From the NCBI GenBank assembly GCA_030762175.1, contig CM060834.1:66941501-67005500 (forward strand): a DNA stretch of 64,000 nt, written 5' to 3'. This document shows, piece by piece, positions 24,301 through 38,022 of the stretch. Source of the DNA: Metallyticus violacea. Its lineage: Eukaryota > Arthropoda > Insecta > Mantodea > Metallyticidae. The notes beneath the pieces were generated by a model. It saw nothing but the letters and a program-made list of their open reading frames with translations, searched no databases and was not told the DNA's origin. Numbering within the stretch: the stretch's first letter is position 1; each line of letters opens with the position of its first letter. The translations under genes and the position numbers were made by a program.

Positions 24301-27300
24301 TTCCGTTCTTATTTGAGATTACTGGTTCTCTTTCATTATAGTAGTTTGATAGCCTCAGAAAAGCATATTATGCACAAAGAATCACGAAAAGAAAAAAAAA
24401 ATTTTCGAAGTTTGGAAACTTCGTTAGAATCACTTTTTTTCCGTTTTTATTTCAGATAACTGGTTCTCTTTCATTATACTAGTTTGATAGCCTCAGTAAA
24501 GCATATTATGCGCGAAGAATATGGAAAAGAAAAAAAATTTTTTTCGAAGTTTGGAAACTTCGTTAGAATCACTTTTTTCCGTTCTTATTTGATATAACTG
24601 GTTCTCTTTCATTATACTAGTTTGATAGCCTCAGTAAAGCATATTATGCGCAAAGAATCTCGAAAAGAAAAAAATTTTTTTCGAAGTTTGGAAACGTCGT
24701 TTGAATCACTTTTTCCGTTCTTATTTGAGATTACTGGTTTTCTTTCATTATAGTAGTTTGATAGCCTCAGAAAAGCATATTATGCGCAAAGAATCTCGAA
24801 AAGAAAAAAGTTTTTTTTCGAAGTTTGGAAACTTCTTTAGAATTACTTTTTTTCCGTTCTTATTTGAGATAACTGGTTCTCTTTCATTATACTAGTTTGA
24901 TAGCCTCAGTAAAGCATATTATGCGCAAAGAATCTGGAAAAGAAAAAAAATTATTTTCGAAGTTTGGAACCTTCGTTAGAATCACTTTTTTTCCGTTCTT
25001 AATTGAGATAACTGGTTCGCTTTCATTATACTAGTTTGATAGCGTCAGTAAAGCATATTATGCGCAAAGAATCTGGAAAAGAAAAAAAATTTTTTTCGAA
25101 GTTTGGAAACTTCGTTAGAATCACTTTTTTCCGTTCTTATTTGAGATAACTGGTTCTCTTTCATTATACTAGTTTGATAGCCTCAGTAAATCATATTATG
25201 CGCAAAGAATCTGGAAAAGAAAAAAAATTATTTTCGAAGTTTGGAAACTTCGTTAGAATCACTTTTTTTCCGTTCTTAATTGAGATAACTGGTTCTCTTT
25301 CATTATACTAGTTTGATAGACTCAGTAAAGCATATTATGCGCAAAGAAATTCGAAAAGAAAAAAGTTTTTTTTTGAAGTTTGGAAACTTCGTTTGAATCA
25401 CTTTTTTTCCGTTCTTATTTGAGATAACTGGTTCTCTTTCATTATACTAGTTTGATAGGCTCAGTAAAGCATATTATGCGCAAAGAATCTCGAAAAGAAA
25501 AAAAATTTTTTCGAAGTTTGGAATCGTCGTTTAAATCACTTTTTTCCGTTCTTATTTGAGATTACTGGTTCGCTTTCATTATACTAGTTTGATAGCCTCA
25601 GCAAAGCATATTATGCGCAAAGAATCTCGAAAAGAAAAAAAAATTTTTTCGAAGTTTGGAAACTTCGTTAGAATCACTTTTTTTCCGTTCTTATTTGAGA
25701 TAACTGGTTCTCTTTCATTATACTAGTTTGATAGCCTCAGTAAAGCATATTATGCGCAAAGAATCTCGAAAAGAAAAAAAAATTTTTTCGAAGTTTGGAA
25801 ACGTTGTTTTAATCACTTTTTTCCGTTCTAATTTGAGATTACTGGTTCTCTTTCATTATAGTAGTTTGATAGCCTCAGAAAAGCATATTATGCACAAAGA
25901 ATCTCGAAAAGAAAAAAAATTTTTTTCGAAGTTTGGACACTTCGTTAGAATCACTTTTTTTCCGATCTTATTTGAAATAACTGATTCTCTTTCATTATAC
26001 TAGTTTGATAGCCTCAGCAAAGCATATTATGCGCAAAGAATCTCGAAAAGAAAAAAAATTTTTTCGAAGTTTGGAAACTTCGTTAGAATCACTTTTTTTC
26101 CGTTCTTAATTGAGATAACTGGTTCTCTTTCATTATACTTGTTTGATAGCCTCAGCAAAGAATATTATGCGCAAAGAATCTCGAAAAGAAAAAAAATTTT
26201 TTTCGAAGTTTGGAAACTTCGTTAGAATCACTTTTTTTCCGTTCTTATTTGAGATAACTGGTTCTCTTTCATTATACTAGTTTGATAGGCTCAGTAAAGC
26301 ATATTATGCGCAAAGAATCTCGAAAAGAAAAAAATTTTTTTTCGCAGTTTGGAAACTTTGTTTGAATGACTTTTTTTCCATTCTTATTTGAGATAACTGG
26401 TTCTCTTTCATTATACTAGTTTGATAGCCTCAGTAAAGCATATTATGCGCAAAGAATATGGAAAAGAAAAAAAATTTTTTTCGAAGTTTGGAAACTTCGT
26501 TAGAATCACTTTTTTTCCGTTCTTATGTGAGATAACTGGTTCTCTTTCCATATACTAGTTTGATAACCTCAGAAAAGGATACTATGCGCAAAGAATCTCG
26601 AAAAGAAAAAAGTTTTTTTTCGAAGTTTGGAAACTTCGTTTGAATCACTTTTTTTTCCGTTCTTATTTGAGATAACTGGTTCTCTTTCATTATACTAGCT
26701 TGATAGCCTCAGTAAAGCATATTATTCGCAAAGAATCTCGAAAAGAAAAAAGTTTTTTTTCGAAGTTTGGAAACTTCTTTAGAATCACTTTTTTTCCGTT
26801 CCTATTTGAGATAACTGGTTCTCTTTCATTATACTAGTTTGATAGCCTCAGTAAAGCATATTATGCGCAAAGAATCTGGAAAAGAAAAAAAATTATTTTC
26901 GAAGTTTGGAAACTTCGTTAGAATCACATTTTTCCGTTCTTAATTGAGATAACTGGTTCTCTTTCATTATACTAGTTTGATAGCCTCAGTAAAGCATATT
27001 ATGCGCAAAGAATCTCGAAAAGAAAAAAGTTTTTTTTTGAAGTTTGGAAACTTCGTTAGAATCACTTTTTTTCCGTTCTTATTTGAGATAACTGGTTCTC
27101 TTTCATTATACTAGTTTGATAGGCTCAGTAAAGCATATTATGCGCAAAGAATGTCGAAAAGAAAACAAATTTTTTCGAAGTTTGGAATCGTCGTTTGAAT
27201 CACTTTTTTCCGTTCTTATTTGAGATTACTGGTTCTCTTTCATTATAGTAGTTTGATAGCCTCAGAAAAGCATATTATGCACAAAGAATCACGAAAAGAA

Positions 27301-30300
27301 AAAAAAATTTTTTCGAAGTTTGGAAACTTCGTTAGAATCACTTTTTTTCCGTTTTTATTTGAGATAACTGGTTCTCTTTCATTATACTAGTTTGATAGCC
27401 TCAGAAAAGCATATTATGCGCAAAGAATCTCGAAAACAAAAAAGTTTTTTTTCGAAGTTTGGAAACTTCGTTAGAATCACTTTTTTTCCGTTCTTATTTG
27501 AGAACACTGGTTCTCTTTCATTATACTAGTTTGATAGGCTCAGTAAAGCATATTATGCGCAAAGAATCTCGAAAAGATAAAAATTTTTTTTCGAAGTTTG
27601 GAAACTTTGTTTGAATGACTTTTTTTCCGTTCTTATTTGAGATAACTGGTTCTCTTTCATTATACTAGTTTGATAGCCTCAGTAAAGCATATTATGCGCA
27701 AAGAATATGGAAAAGAAAAAAAATTTTTTTCGAAGTTTGGAAACTTAATTAGAATCACTTTTTTTCCGTTCTTATGTGAGATAACTGGTTCTCTTTCCAT
27801 ATACTAGTTTGATAACCTCAGAAAAGGATATTATGCGCAAAGAAATTCGAAAAGAAAAAAGTTTTTTTTCGAAGTTTGGAAACTTCGTTTGAATCACTTT
27901 TTTTCCGTTCTTGTTTGAGATAAATGGTTCTCTTTCATTATACTAGTTTGATAGCCTCAGTAAAGCATATTATGCGCAAAGAATCTGGAAAAGAAAAAAA
28001 ATTATTTTCGAAGTTTGGAAACTTCGTTAGAATTAATTTTTTCCGTTCTTAATTGAGATAACTGGTTCTCTTTCATTATACTAGTTTGATAGCCTCAGTA
28101 AAGCATATTATGCGCAAAGAATCTCGAAAAGAAAAAAGTTTTTTTTTGAAGTTTGGAAACTTCGTTAGAATCACTTTTTTTCCGTTCTTATTTGAGATAA
28201 CTGGTTCTCTTTCATTATACTAGTTTGATAGGCTCAGTAAAGCATATTATGCGCAAAGAATCTCGAAAAGAAAAAAATTTTTTTTCGAAGTTTGGAAACG
28301 TCGTTTGAATCACTTTTTTCCGTTCTTATTTGAGATTACTGGTTCTCTTTCATTATAGTAGTTTGATTGCCTCAGAAAAGCATATTATGCACAAAGAATC
28401 TCGAAAAGAAAAAAAATTTTTTTCGAAGTTTGGACACTTCGTTAGAATCACTTTTTTTCCGATCTTATTTGAAATAACTGATTCTCTTTCATTATACTAG
28501 TTTGATAGGCTCAGTAAAGCATATTATGCGCAAAGAATCTCGAAAAGAAAAAAATTTTTTTTCGAAGTTTGGAAACGTCGTTTGAATCACTTTTTTCCGT
28601 TCTTATTTGAGATTACTGGTTCTCTTTCATTATAGTAGTTTGATTGCCTCAGAAAAGCATATTATGCACAAAGAATCTCGAAAAGAAAAAAAATTTTTTT
28701 CGAAGTTTGGACACTTCGTTAGAATCACTTTTTTTCCGATCTTATTTGAAATAACTGATTCTCTTTCATTATACTAGTTTGATAGCCTCAGCAAAGCATA
28801 TTATGCGCAAAGAATCTCGAAAAGAAAAAAAATTTTTTCGAAGTTTGGAAACTTCGTTAGAATCACTTTTTTTCCGTTCTTATTTGAGATAACTGGTTCT
28901 CTTTCATTATACTAGTTTGATAGCCTCAGCAAAGAATATTATGCGCAAAGAATCTCGAAAAGAAAAAAAATTTTTTTCGAAGTTTGGAAACTTCGTTAGA
29001 ATCACTTTTTTTCCGTTCTTATTTGAGATAACTGGTTCTCTTTCATTATACTAGTTTGATAGGCTCAGTAAAGCATATTATGCGCAAAGAATCTCGAAGA
29101 GAAAAAAAAAAATATTTTTTCGAAGTTTGGAAACTTCGTTTGAATCACTTTTTTTCCGTTCTTATTTGAGATAACTTGTTCTCTTTCATTATACTAGTTT
29201 GATAGGCTCAGTAAAGCATATTATGCGCAAAGAATCTCGAAGAGAAAAAAAATTTTTTCGAAGTTTGGAATCGTCGTTTGAATCACTTTTTTCCGTTCTT
29301 ATTTGAGATTACTGGTTCTCTTTCATTATACTAGTTTGATAGCCTCAGCAAAGCATATTATGCGCAAAGAATCTCGAAAAAAAAAAAATTTTTTTCGAAG
29401 TTTGGAAACTTCGTTAGAATCACTTTTTTCCGTTCTTATTTGAGATTACTGGTTCTCTTTCATTATAGTAGTTTGACAGCCTCAGAAAAGCATATTATGC
29501 ACAAAGAATCTCGAAAAGAAAAAAAATTTTTTTCGAAGGTTGGAAACTTCGTTAGAATCACTTTTTTTCCGTTCTTATTTGAGATAACTGGTTCTCTTTC
29601 ATTATACTAGTTTGATAGCCTCAGTAAAGCATATTATGCGCAAAGAATCTGGAAAAGAAAAAAATTATTTTCGAAGTTTGGAAACTTCGTTAGAATCACT
29701 TTTTTTCCGTTCTTATTTGAGATAACTGGTTCTCTTTCATTATACTAGTTTGATAGCCTCAGTAAAGCATATTATGCGCAAAGAATCTCGAAAAGAAAAA
29801 AGTTTTTTTTTGAAGTTTGGAAACTTCGTTTGAATCACTTTTTTTCCGTTCTTATTTGAGATAACTGGTTCTCTTTCATTATACTAGTTTGATAGGCTCA
29901 GTAAAGCATATTATGCGCAAAGAATCTCGAAAAGAAAAAAAATTTTTTCGAAGTTTGGAATCGTCGTTTGAATCACTTTTTTCCGTTCTTATTTGAGATT
30001 ACTGGTTCTCTTTCATTATACTAGTTTGATAGCCTCAGCAAAGCATATTATGCGCAAAGAATCTCGAAAAGAAAAAAATTTTTTTCGAAGTTTGGAAACT
30101 TCGTTAGAATCACTTTTTTTCCGTTCTTATTTGAGATAACTGGTTCTCTTTCATTATACTAGTTTGATAGCCTCAGTAAAGCATATTATGCGCAAAGAAT
30201 CTCGAAAAGAAAAAAAATTTTTTCGAAGTTTGGAAACGTCGTTTAAATCACTTTTTTCCGTTCTTATTTGAGATTACAGGTTCTCTTTCATTATAGTAGT

Positions 30301-31600
30301 TTGATAGCCTCAGAAAAGCATATTATGCACAAAGAATCTCGAAAAGAAAAAAAATTTTTTTCGAAGTTTGGACACTTCGTTAGAATCACTTTTTTTCCGA
30401 TCTTATTTGAGATAACTGGTTCTCTTTCATTATACTAGTTTGATAGCCTCAGCAAAGCATATTATGCGCAAAGAATCTCGAAAAGAAAAAAAATTTTTTT
30501 CGAAGTTTGGAAACTTCATTAGAATCACTTTTTTTCCGTTCTTATGTGAGATAACTGGTTCTCTTTCCTTATACTAGTTTGATAACCTCAGAAAAGGATA
30601 TTATGCGCAAAGAATCTCGAAAAGAAAAAAGTTTTTTTTCGAAGTTTGGAAACTTCGTTTGAATCACTTTTTTTTCCGTTCTTATTTGAGATAACTGGTT
30701 CTCTTTCATTATATTAGTTTGATAGCGTCAGTAAAGCATATTATGCGCAAAGAATCTGGAAAAGAAAAAAAATTTTTTTCGAAGTTTGGAAACTTCGTTA
30801 GAATCACTTTTTTCCGTTCTTATTTGAGATAACTGGTTCTCTTTCATTATACTAGTTTGATAGCCTCAGGAAAGCATATTATGCGCAAAGAATCTCGAAA
30901 AGAAAAAAAAATTTTTTCGAAGTTTGGCAACGTCGTTTGAATCACTTTTTCCGTTCTTATTTGAGATAACTGGTTCTCTTTCATTATACTAGTTTGATAG
31001 CCTCAGCAAAGAATATTATGCGCAAAGAATCTCGAAAAGAAAAAAATATTTTTTTCGAAGTTTGGAAACTTCGTTAGAATCACTTTTTTTCCGTTCTTAT
31101 TTGAGATAACTGGTTCTCTTTCATTATAATAGTTTGATAGGCTCAGTAAAGCATATTATGCGCAAAAAATATCGAAAAGAAAAAAATTTTTTTTCGCAGT
31201 TTGGAAACTTTGTTTGAATGACTTTTTTTCCGTTCTTATTTGAGATAACTGGTTCTCTTTCATTATACTAGTTTGATAGCCTCAGTAAAGCATATTATGC
31301 GCAAAGAATATGGAAAAGAAAAAAAATTTTTTTCGAAGTTTGGAAACTTCGTTAGAATCACTTTTTTTCCGTTCTTATGTGAGATAACTGGTTCTCTTTC
31401 CATATACTAGTTTGATAACCTCAGAAAAGGATACTATGCGCAAAGAATCTCGAAAAGAAAAAAGTTTTTTTTCGAAGTTTGGAAACTTCGTTTGAATCAC
31501 TTTTTTTTCCGTTCTTATTTGAGATAACTGGTTCTCTTTCATTATATTAGTTTGATAGCGTCAGTAAAGCATATTATGCGCAAAGAATCTGGAAAAGAAA
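21341..31600 (+). repeat. Duplicated unit A2 (~10.26 kb, 74 monomers)
   Basis: A2 abuts A1 directly and shows the same order of variants. Beyond the three-monomer difference near 23.2 to 23.7 kb I noticed only scattered single-base differences. Examples are CCGTTCTAATTTG near 25,825 where A1 has CTTATTTG, CCTTATACTAG with GGATATT near 30.57 kb where A1 has CCATATACTAG with GGATACT, and GAATCAC near 31.49 kb where A1 has GAGTCAC. The match to A1 ends near 31,600, where A1 has already entered A2. Confidence 0.88.
28227..28780 (+). repeat. Two-monomer tandem duplication in unit A2
   Basis: Two 277-base dimers lie at 28,227 to 28,503 and 28,504 to 28,780. They are cognate with 17,972 to 18,525 at the A1 to A2 offset. 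Confidence 0.9.
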
Positions 31601-33360
31601 AAAAAATTTTTTCGAAGTTTGGAAACTTCGTTAGAATCACTTTTTTCCATTCTTATTTGAGATAACTGGTTCTCTTTCATTATACTAGTTTGATAGCCTC
31701 AGTAAAGCATATTATGCGCAAAGAATCTCGAAAAGAAAAAAGTTTTTTTTCGAAGTTTGGAAACTTCTTTAGAATCACTTTTTTTCCGTTCCTATTTGAG
31801 ATAACTGGTTCTCTTTCATTATACTAGTTTGATAGCCTCAGTAAAGCATATTATGCGCAAAGAATCTGGAAAAGAAAAAAAATTATTTTCGAAGTTTGGA
31901 AACTTCGTTAGAATCACTTTTTTCCGTTCTTAATTGAGATAACTGGTTCTCTTTCATTATACTAGTTTGATAGCCTCAGTAAAGCATATTATGCGCAAAG
32001 AATCTCGAAAAGAAAAAAGTTTTTTTTTTAAGTTTGGAAACTTCGTTAGAATCACTTTTTTTCCGTTCTCATTTGAGATAACTGGTTCTCTTTCATTATA
32101 CTAGTTTGATAGGCTCAGTAAAGCATATTATGCGCAAAGAATCTCGAAAAGAAAACAAATTTTTTCGAAGTTTGGAATCGTCGTTTGAATCACTTTTTTC
32201 CGTTCTTATTTGAGATTACTGGTTCTCTTTCATTATACTAGTTTGATAGCCTCAGAAAAGCATATTATGCGCAAAGAATCTCGAAAAGAAAAAAAATTTT
32301 TTTCGAAGTTTGGAAACTTCGTTAGAATCACTTTTTTTCCGTTCTTATTTGAGATAACTGGTTATCTTTCATTATACTAGTTTGATAGCCTCAGTAAAGC
32401 ATATTATGCGCAAAGAATCTCGAAAAGAAAAAAATTTTTTTTCGAAGGTTGGAAACGTCGTTTGAATCACTTTTTTCCGTTCTTATTTGAGATTACTGGT
32501 TCTCTTTCATTATAGTAGTTTGATAGCCTCAGAAAAGCATATTATGCACAAAGAATGTCGAAAAGAAAAAAAATTTTTTTCGAAGTTTGGACACTTCGTT
32601 AGAATCACTTTTTTTCCGATCTTATTTGAAATAACTGATTCTCTTTCATTATACTAATTTGATAGCCTCAGCAAAGCATATTATGCGCAAAGAATCTCGA
32701 AAAGAAAAAAAATTTTTTCGAAGTTTGGAAACTTCGTTAGAATCACTTTTTTTCCGTTCTTATTTGAGATAACTGGTTCTCTTTCATTATACTAGTTTGA
32801 TAGCCTCAGCAAAGAATATTATGCGCAAAGAATCTCGAAAAGAAAAAAATTTTTTTTCGAAGTTTGGAAACTTCGTTAGAATCACTTTTTTTCCGTTCTT
32901 ATTTGAGATAACTGGTTCTCTTTCATTATACTAGTTTGATAGGCTCAGTAAAGCATATTATGCGCAAAGAATCTCGAAGAGAAAAAAAAAAATATTTTTT
33001 CGAAGTTTGGAAACTTCGTTTGAATCACTTTTTTTCCGTTCTTATTTGAGATAACTTGTTGTCTTTCATTATACTAGTTTGATAGGCTCAGTAAAGCATA
33101 TTATTTGCAAAGAATCTCGAAGAGAAAAAAAATTTTTTCGAAGTTTGGAATCGTCGTTTGAATCACTTTTTTCCGTTCTTATTTGAGATTACTGGTTCTC
33201 TTTCATTATACTAGTTTGATAGCCTCAGCAAAGCATATTATGCGCAAAGAATCTCGAAAAAAAAAAAATTTTTTTCGAAGTTTGGAAACTTCGTTAGAAT
33301 CACTTTTTTCCGTTCTTATTTGAGATTACTGGTTCTCTTTCATTATAGTAGTTTGACAGC
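31600..33360 (+). repeat. Partial further copy of A-type sequence
   Basis: From about 31,620 the array follows 22.9 to 24.3 kb at an offset of 8,732 (63 monomers). The GAAAACAAAT monomer is at 23,422 and 32,154, and the long A-run monomer at 24,244 and 32,976. After the long A-run monomer it switches to follow 29.1 kb onward at an offset of 3,880 (28 monomers): GATAACTTGTT is at about 29,169 and 33,049. Private changes include TTATTTGCAAAG near 33,102 and TTGTTGTCTTTC near 33,057. Confidence 0.75.
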
Positions 33361-35780
33361 CTCAGAAAAGCATATTATGCACAAAGAATCTCGAAAAGAA
33401 AAAAAATTTTTTTCGAAGTTTGGACACTTCGTTAGAATCACTTTTTTTCCGATCTTATTTGAGATAACTGGTTCTCTTTCATTATACTAGTTTGATAGCC
33501 TCAGCAAAGCATATTATGCGCAAAGAATCTCGAAAAGAAAAAAAATTTTTTTCGAAGTTTGGAAACTTCGTTAGAATCACTTTTTTTCCGTTCTTATTTG
33601 AGATAACTGGTTCTCTTTCATTATACTAGTTTGATAGCCTCAGCAAAGCATATTATGCGCAAAGAATCTCGAAAAGAAAAAAAATTTTTTTCGAAGGTTG
33701 GAAACTTCTTTAGAATCACTTTTTTTCCGTTCTTATTTGAGATAACTGGTTCTCTTTCATTATACTAGTTTGATAGCCTCAGTAAAGCATATTATGCGCA
33801 AAGAATCTGGAAAAGAAAAAAATTATTTTCGAAGTTTGGAAACTTCGTTAGAATCACTTTTTTTCCGTTCTTACTTGAGATAACTGGTTCTCTTTCATTA
33901 TACTAGTTTGATAGCCTCAGTAAAGCATATTATGCGCAAAGAATCTCGAAAAGAAAAAAGTTTTTTTTTGAAGTTTGGAAACTTCGTTTGAATCACTTTT
34001 TTTCCGTTCTTATTTGAGATAACTGGTTCTCTTTCATTATACTAGTTTGATAGGCTCAGTAAAGCATATTATGCGCAAAGAATCTCGAAAAGAAAAAAAA
34101 TTTTTTCGAAGTTTGGAATCGTCGTTTGAATCACTTTTTTCCGTTCTTATTTGAGATTACTGGTTCTCTTTCATTATACTAGTTTGATAGCCTCAGCAAA
34201 GCATATTATGCGCAAAGAATCTCGAAAAAAAAAAAATTTTTTTCGAAGTTTGGAAACTTCGTTAGAATCACTTTTTTTCCGTTCTTATTTGAGATAACTG
34301 GTTCTCTTTCATTATACTAGTTTGATAGCCTCAGTAAAGCATATTATGCGCAAAGAATCTCGAAAAGAAAAAAATTTTTTTCGAAGTTTGGAAACGTCGT
34401 TTTAATCACTTTTTTCCGTTCTTATTTGAGATTACTGGTTCTCTTTCATTATAGTAGTTTGATAGCCTCAGAAAAGCATATTATGCACAAAGAATCTCGA
34501 AAAGAAAAAAAATTTTTTTCGAAGTTTGGACACTTCGTTAGAATCACTTTTTTTCCGATCTTATTTGAGATAACTGGTTCTCTTTCATTATACTAGTTTG
34601 ATAGCCTCAGCAAAGCATATTATGCGCAAAGAATCTCGAAAAGAAAAAAAATTTTTTTCGAAGTTTGGAAACTTCGTTAGAATCACTTTTTTTCCGTTCT
34701 TATTTGAGATAACTGGTTCTCTTTCATTATACTAGTTTGATAGCCTCAGCAAAGCATATTATGCGCAAAGAATCTCGAAAAGAAAAAAAATTTTTTTCGA
34801 AGGTTGGAAACTTCGTTAGAATCACTTTTTTTCCGTTCTTATTTGAGATAACTGGTTCTCTTTCATTATACTAGTTTGATAGCCTCAGTAAAGCATATTA
34901 TGCGCAAAGAATCTGAAAAAGAAAAAAATTATTTTCGAAGTTTGGAAACTTCGTTAGAATCACTTTTTTTCCGTTCTTACTTGAGATAACTGGTTCTCTT
35001 TCATTATACTAGTTTGATAGCCTCAGCAAAGCATATTATGCGCAAAGAATCTCGAAAAGAAAAAAGTTTTTTTTTGAAGTTTGGAAACTTCGTTTGAATC
35101 ACTTTTTTTCCGTTCTTATTTGAGATAACTGGTTCTCTTTCATTATACTAGTTTGATAGGCTCAGTAAAGCATATTATGCGCAAAGAATCTCGAAAAGAA
35201 AAAAAATTTTTTCGAAGTTTGGAATCGTCGTTTGAATCACTTTTTTCCGTTCTTATTTGAGATTACTGGTTCTCTTTCATTATACTAGTTTGATAGCCTC
35301 AGCAAAGCATATTATGCGCAAAGAATCTCGAAAAAAAAAAATTTTTTTTCGAAGTTTGGAAACTTCGTTAGAATCACTTTTTTTCCGTTCTTATTTGAGA
35401 TAACTGGTTCTCTTTCATTATACTAGTTTGATAGCCTCAGTAAAGCATATTATGCGCAAAGAATCTCGAAAAGAAAAAAATTTTTTTCGAAGTTTGGAAA
35501 CGTCGTTTTAATCACTTTTTTCCGTTCTTATTTGAGATTACTGGTTCTCTTTCATTATAGTAGTTTGATAGCCTCAGAAAAGCATATTATGCACAAAGAA
35601 TCTCGAAAAGAAAAAAAATTTTTTTCGAAGTTTGGACACTTCGTTAGAATCACTTTTTTTCCGATCTTATTTGAGATAACTGGTTCTCTTTCATTATACT
35701 AGTTTGATAGCCTCAGCAAAGCATATTATGCGCAAAGAATCTCGAAAAGAAAAAAAATTTTTTTCGAAGTTTGGAAACTT
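33360..35780 (+). repeat. Eight-monomer (~1,106-bp) tandem duplication, about 2.2 units
   Basis: Matching variants recur at 1,106 to 1,107 bases. GAAGGTTGG is at 33,693 and 34,799. TTACTTGAG is at 33,871 and 34,978. The ATCTCGAAAAAAAAA monomer is near 34,220 and 35,328. The GGACACTTCG with CCGATC monomer occurs at about 33,421, 34,528 and 35,635. The periodicity ends near 35,780, where a GTGAGATAACTGG monomer follows. The right part of this block is also the start of unit D1. Confidence 0.8.
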
Positions 35781-38022
35781 CGTTAGAATCACTTTTTTTC
35801 CGTTCTTATGTGAGATAACTGGTTCTCTTTCCTTATACTAGTTTGATAACCTCAGAAAAGGATATTATGCGCAAAGAATCTCGAAAAGAAAAAAGTTTTT
35901 TTTCGAAGTTTGGAAACTTCGTTTGAATCACTTTTTTTTCCGTTCTTATTTGAGATAACTGGTTCTCTTTCATTATATTAGTTTGATAGCGTCAGTAAAG
36001 CATATTATGCGCAAAGAATCTGGAAATGAAAAAAAATTTTTTTCGAAGTTTGGAAACTTCGTTAGAATCACTTTTTTCCGTTCTTATTTGAGATAACTGG
36101 TTCTCTTTCATTATACTAGTTTGATAGCCTCAGGAAAGCATATTATGCGCAAAGAATCTCGAAAAGAAAAAAAATTTTTTTCGAAGTTTGGAAACGTCGT
36201 TTGAATCACTTTTTCCGTTCTTATTTGAGATAACTGGTTCTCTTTCATTATACTAGTTTGATAGCCTCAGCAAAGAATATTATGCGCAAAGAATCTCGAA
36301 AAGAAAAAAATATTTTTTTCGAAGTTTGGAAACTTCGTTAGAATCCCTTTTTTTCCGTTCTTATTTGAGATAACTGGTTCTCTTTCATTATAATAGTTTG
36401 ATAGGATCAGTAAAGCATATTATGCGCAAAGAATCTCGAAAAGAAAAAAAAATTTTTCGCAGTTTAGAAACTTTGTTTGAATGACTTTTTTTCCATTCTT
36501 ATTTGAGATAACTGGTTCTCTTTCATTATACTAGTTTGATAGCCTCAGTAAAGCATATTATGCGCAAAGAATATGGAAAAGAAAAAAAATTTTTTTCGAA
36601 GTTTGGAAACTTCGTTAGAATCACTTTTTTTCCGTTCTTATGTGAGATAACTGGTTCTCTTTCCATATACTAGTTTGATAACCTCAGAAAAGGATACTAT
36701 GCGCAAAGAATCTCGAAAAGAAAAAAGTTTTTTTTCGAAGTTTGGAAACTTCGTTTGAATCACTTTTTTTTCCGTTCTTATTTGAGATAACTGGTTCTCT
36801 TTCATTATATTAGTTTGATAGCGTCAGTAAAGCATATTATGCGCAAAGAATCTGGAAAAGAAAAAAAAATTTTTTCGAAGTTTGGAAACTTCGTTAGAAT
36901 CACTTTTTTCCATTCTTATTTGAGATAACTGGTTCTCTTTCATTATACTAGTTTGATAGCCTCAGTAAAGCATATTATGCGCAAAGAATCTGGAAAAGAA
37001 AAAAAATTATTTTCGAAGTTTGGAAACTTCGTTAGAATCACATTTTTCCGTTCTTAATTGAGATAACTGGTTCTCTTTCATTATACTAGTTTGATAGCCT
37101 CAGTAAAGCATATTATGCGAAAGAATCTCGAAAAGAAAAAAGTTCTTTTTTGAAGTTTGGAAACTTCGTTAGAGTCACTTTTTTTCCGTTCTTATTTGAG
37201 ATAACTGGTTCTCTTTCATTATACTAGTTTGATAGGCTCAGTAAAGCATATTATGCGCAAAGAATCTCGAAAAGAAAACAAATTTTTTCGAAGTTTGGAA
37301 TCGTCGTTTGAATCACTTTTTTCCGTTCTTATTTGAGATTACTGGTTCTCTTTCATTATACTAGTTTGATAGCCTCAGAAAAGCATATTATGCGCAAAGA
37401 ATCTCGAAAAGAAAAAAAATTTTTTTCGAAGTTTGGAAACTTCGTTAGAATAACTTTTTTTCCGTTCTTATTTCAGATAACTGGTTCTCTTTCATTATAC
37501 TAGTTTGATAGCCTCAGTAAAGCATATTATGCGCAAAGAATCTCGAAAAGAAAAAAAATTTTTTTCGAAGTTTGGAAACGTCGTTTGAATCACTTTTTTC
37601 CGTTCTTATTTGAGATTACTGGTTCTCTTTCATTATAGTAGTTTGATAGCCTCAGAAAAGCATATTATGCACAAAGAATGTCGAAAAGAAAAAAAATTTT
37701 TTTCGAAGTTTGGACACTTCGTTAGAATCACTTTTTTTCCGATCTTATTTGAAATAACTGATTCTCTTTCATTATACTAGTTTGATAGCCTCAGCAAAGC
37801 ATATTATGCGCAAAGAATCTCGAAAAGAAAAAAAATTTTTTCGAAGTTTGGAAACTTCGTTAGAATCACTTTTTTTCCGTTTTTATTTGAGATAACTGGT
37901 TCTCTTTCATTATACTAGTTTGATAGCCTCAGCAAAGAATATTATGCGCAAAGAATCTCGAAAAGAAAAAAAAATTTTTTCGAAGTTTGGAAACTTCGTT
38001 AGAATCACTTTTTTTCCGTTCT
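34978..38022 (+). repeat. Duplicated unit D1 (3,044 bp, 22 monomers)
   Basis: D1 is bounded by two occurrences of the rare TTACTTGAG (34,978 and 38,022). It carries several single-copy marks that recur once to the right: CTGGAAATGAAAAA near 36,021, AATCCCTTTTTTTCC near 36,344, GATAGGATCAG near 36,401, and TTATGCGAAAGAATC near 37,114 (a monomer missing one base). The end of D1 cuts the five-monomer module after its fourth monomer, so the D1 to D2 junction is a hybrid. Confidence 0.88.
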
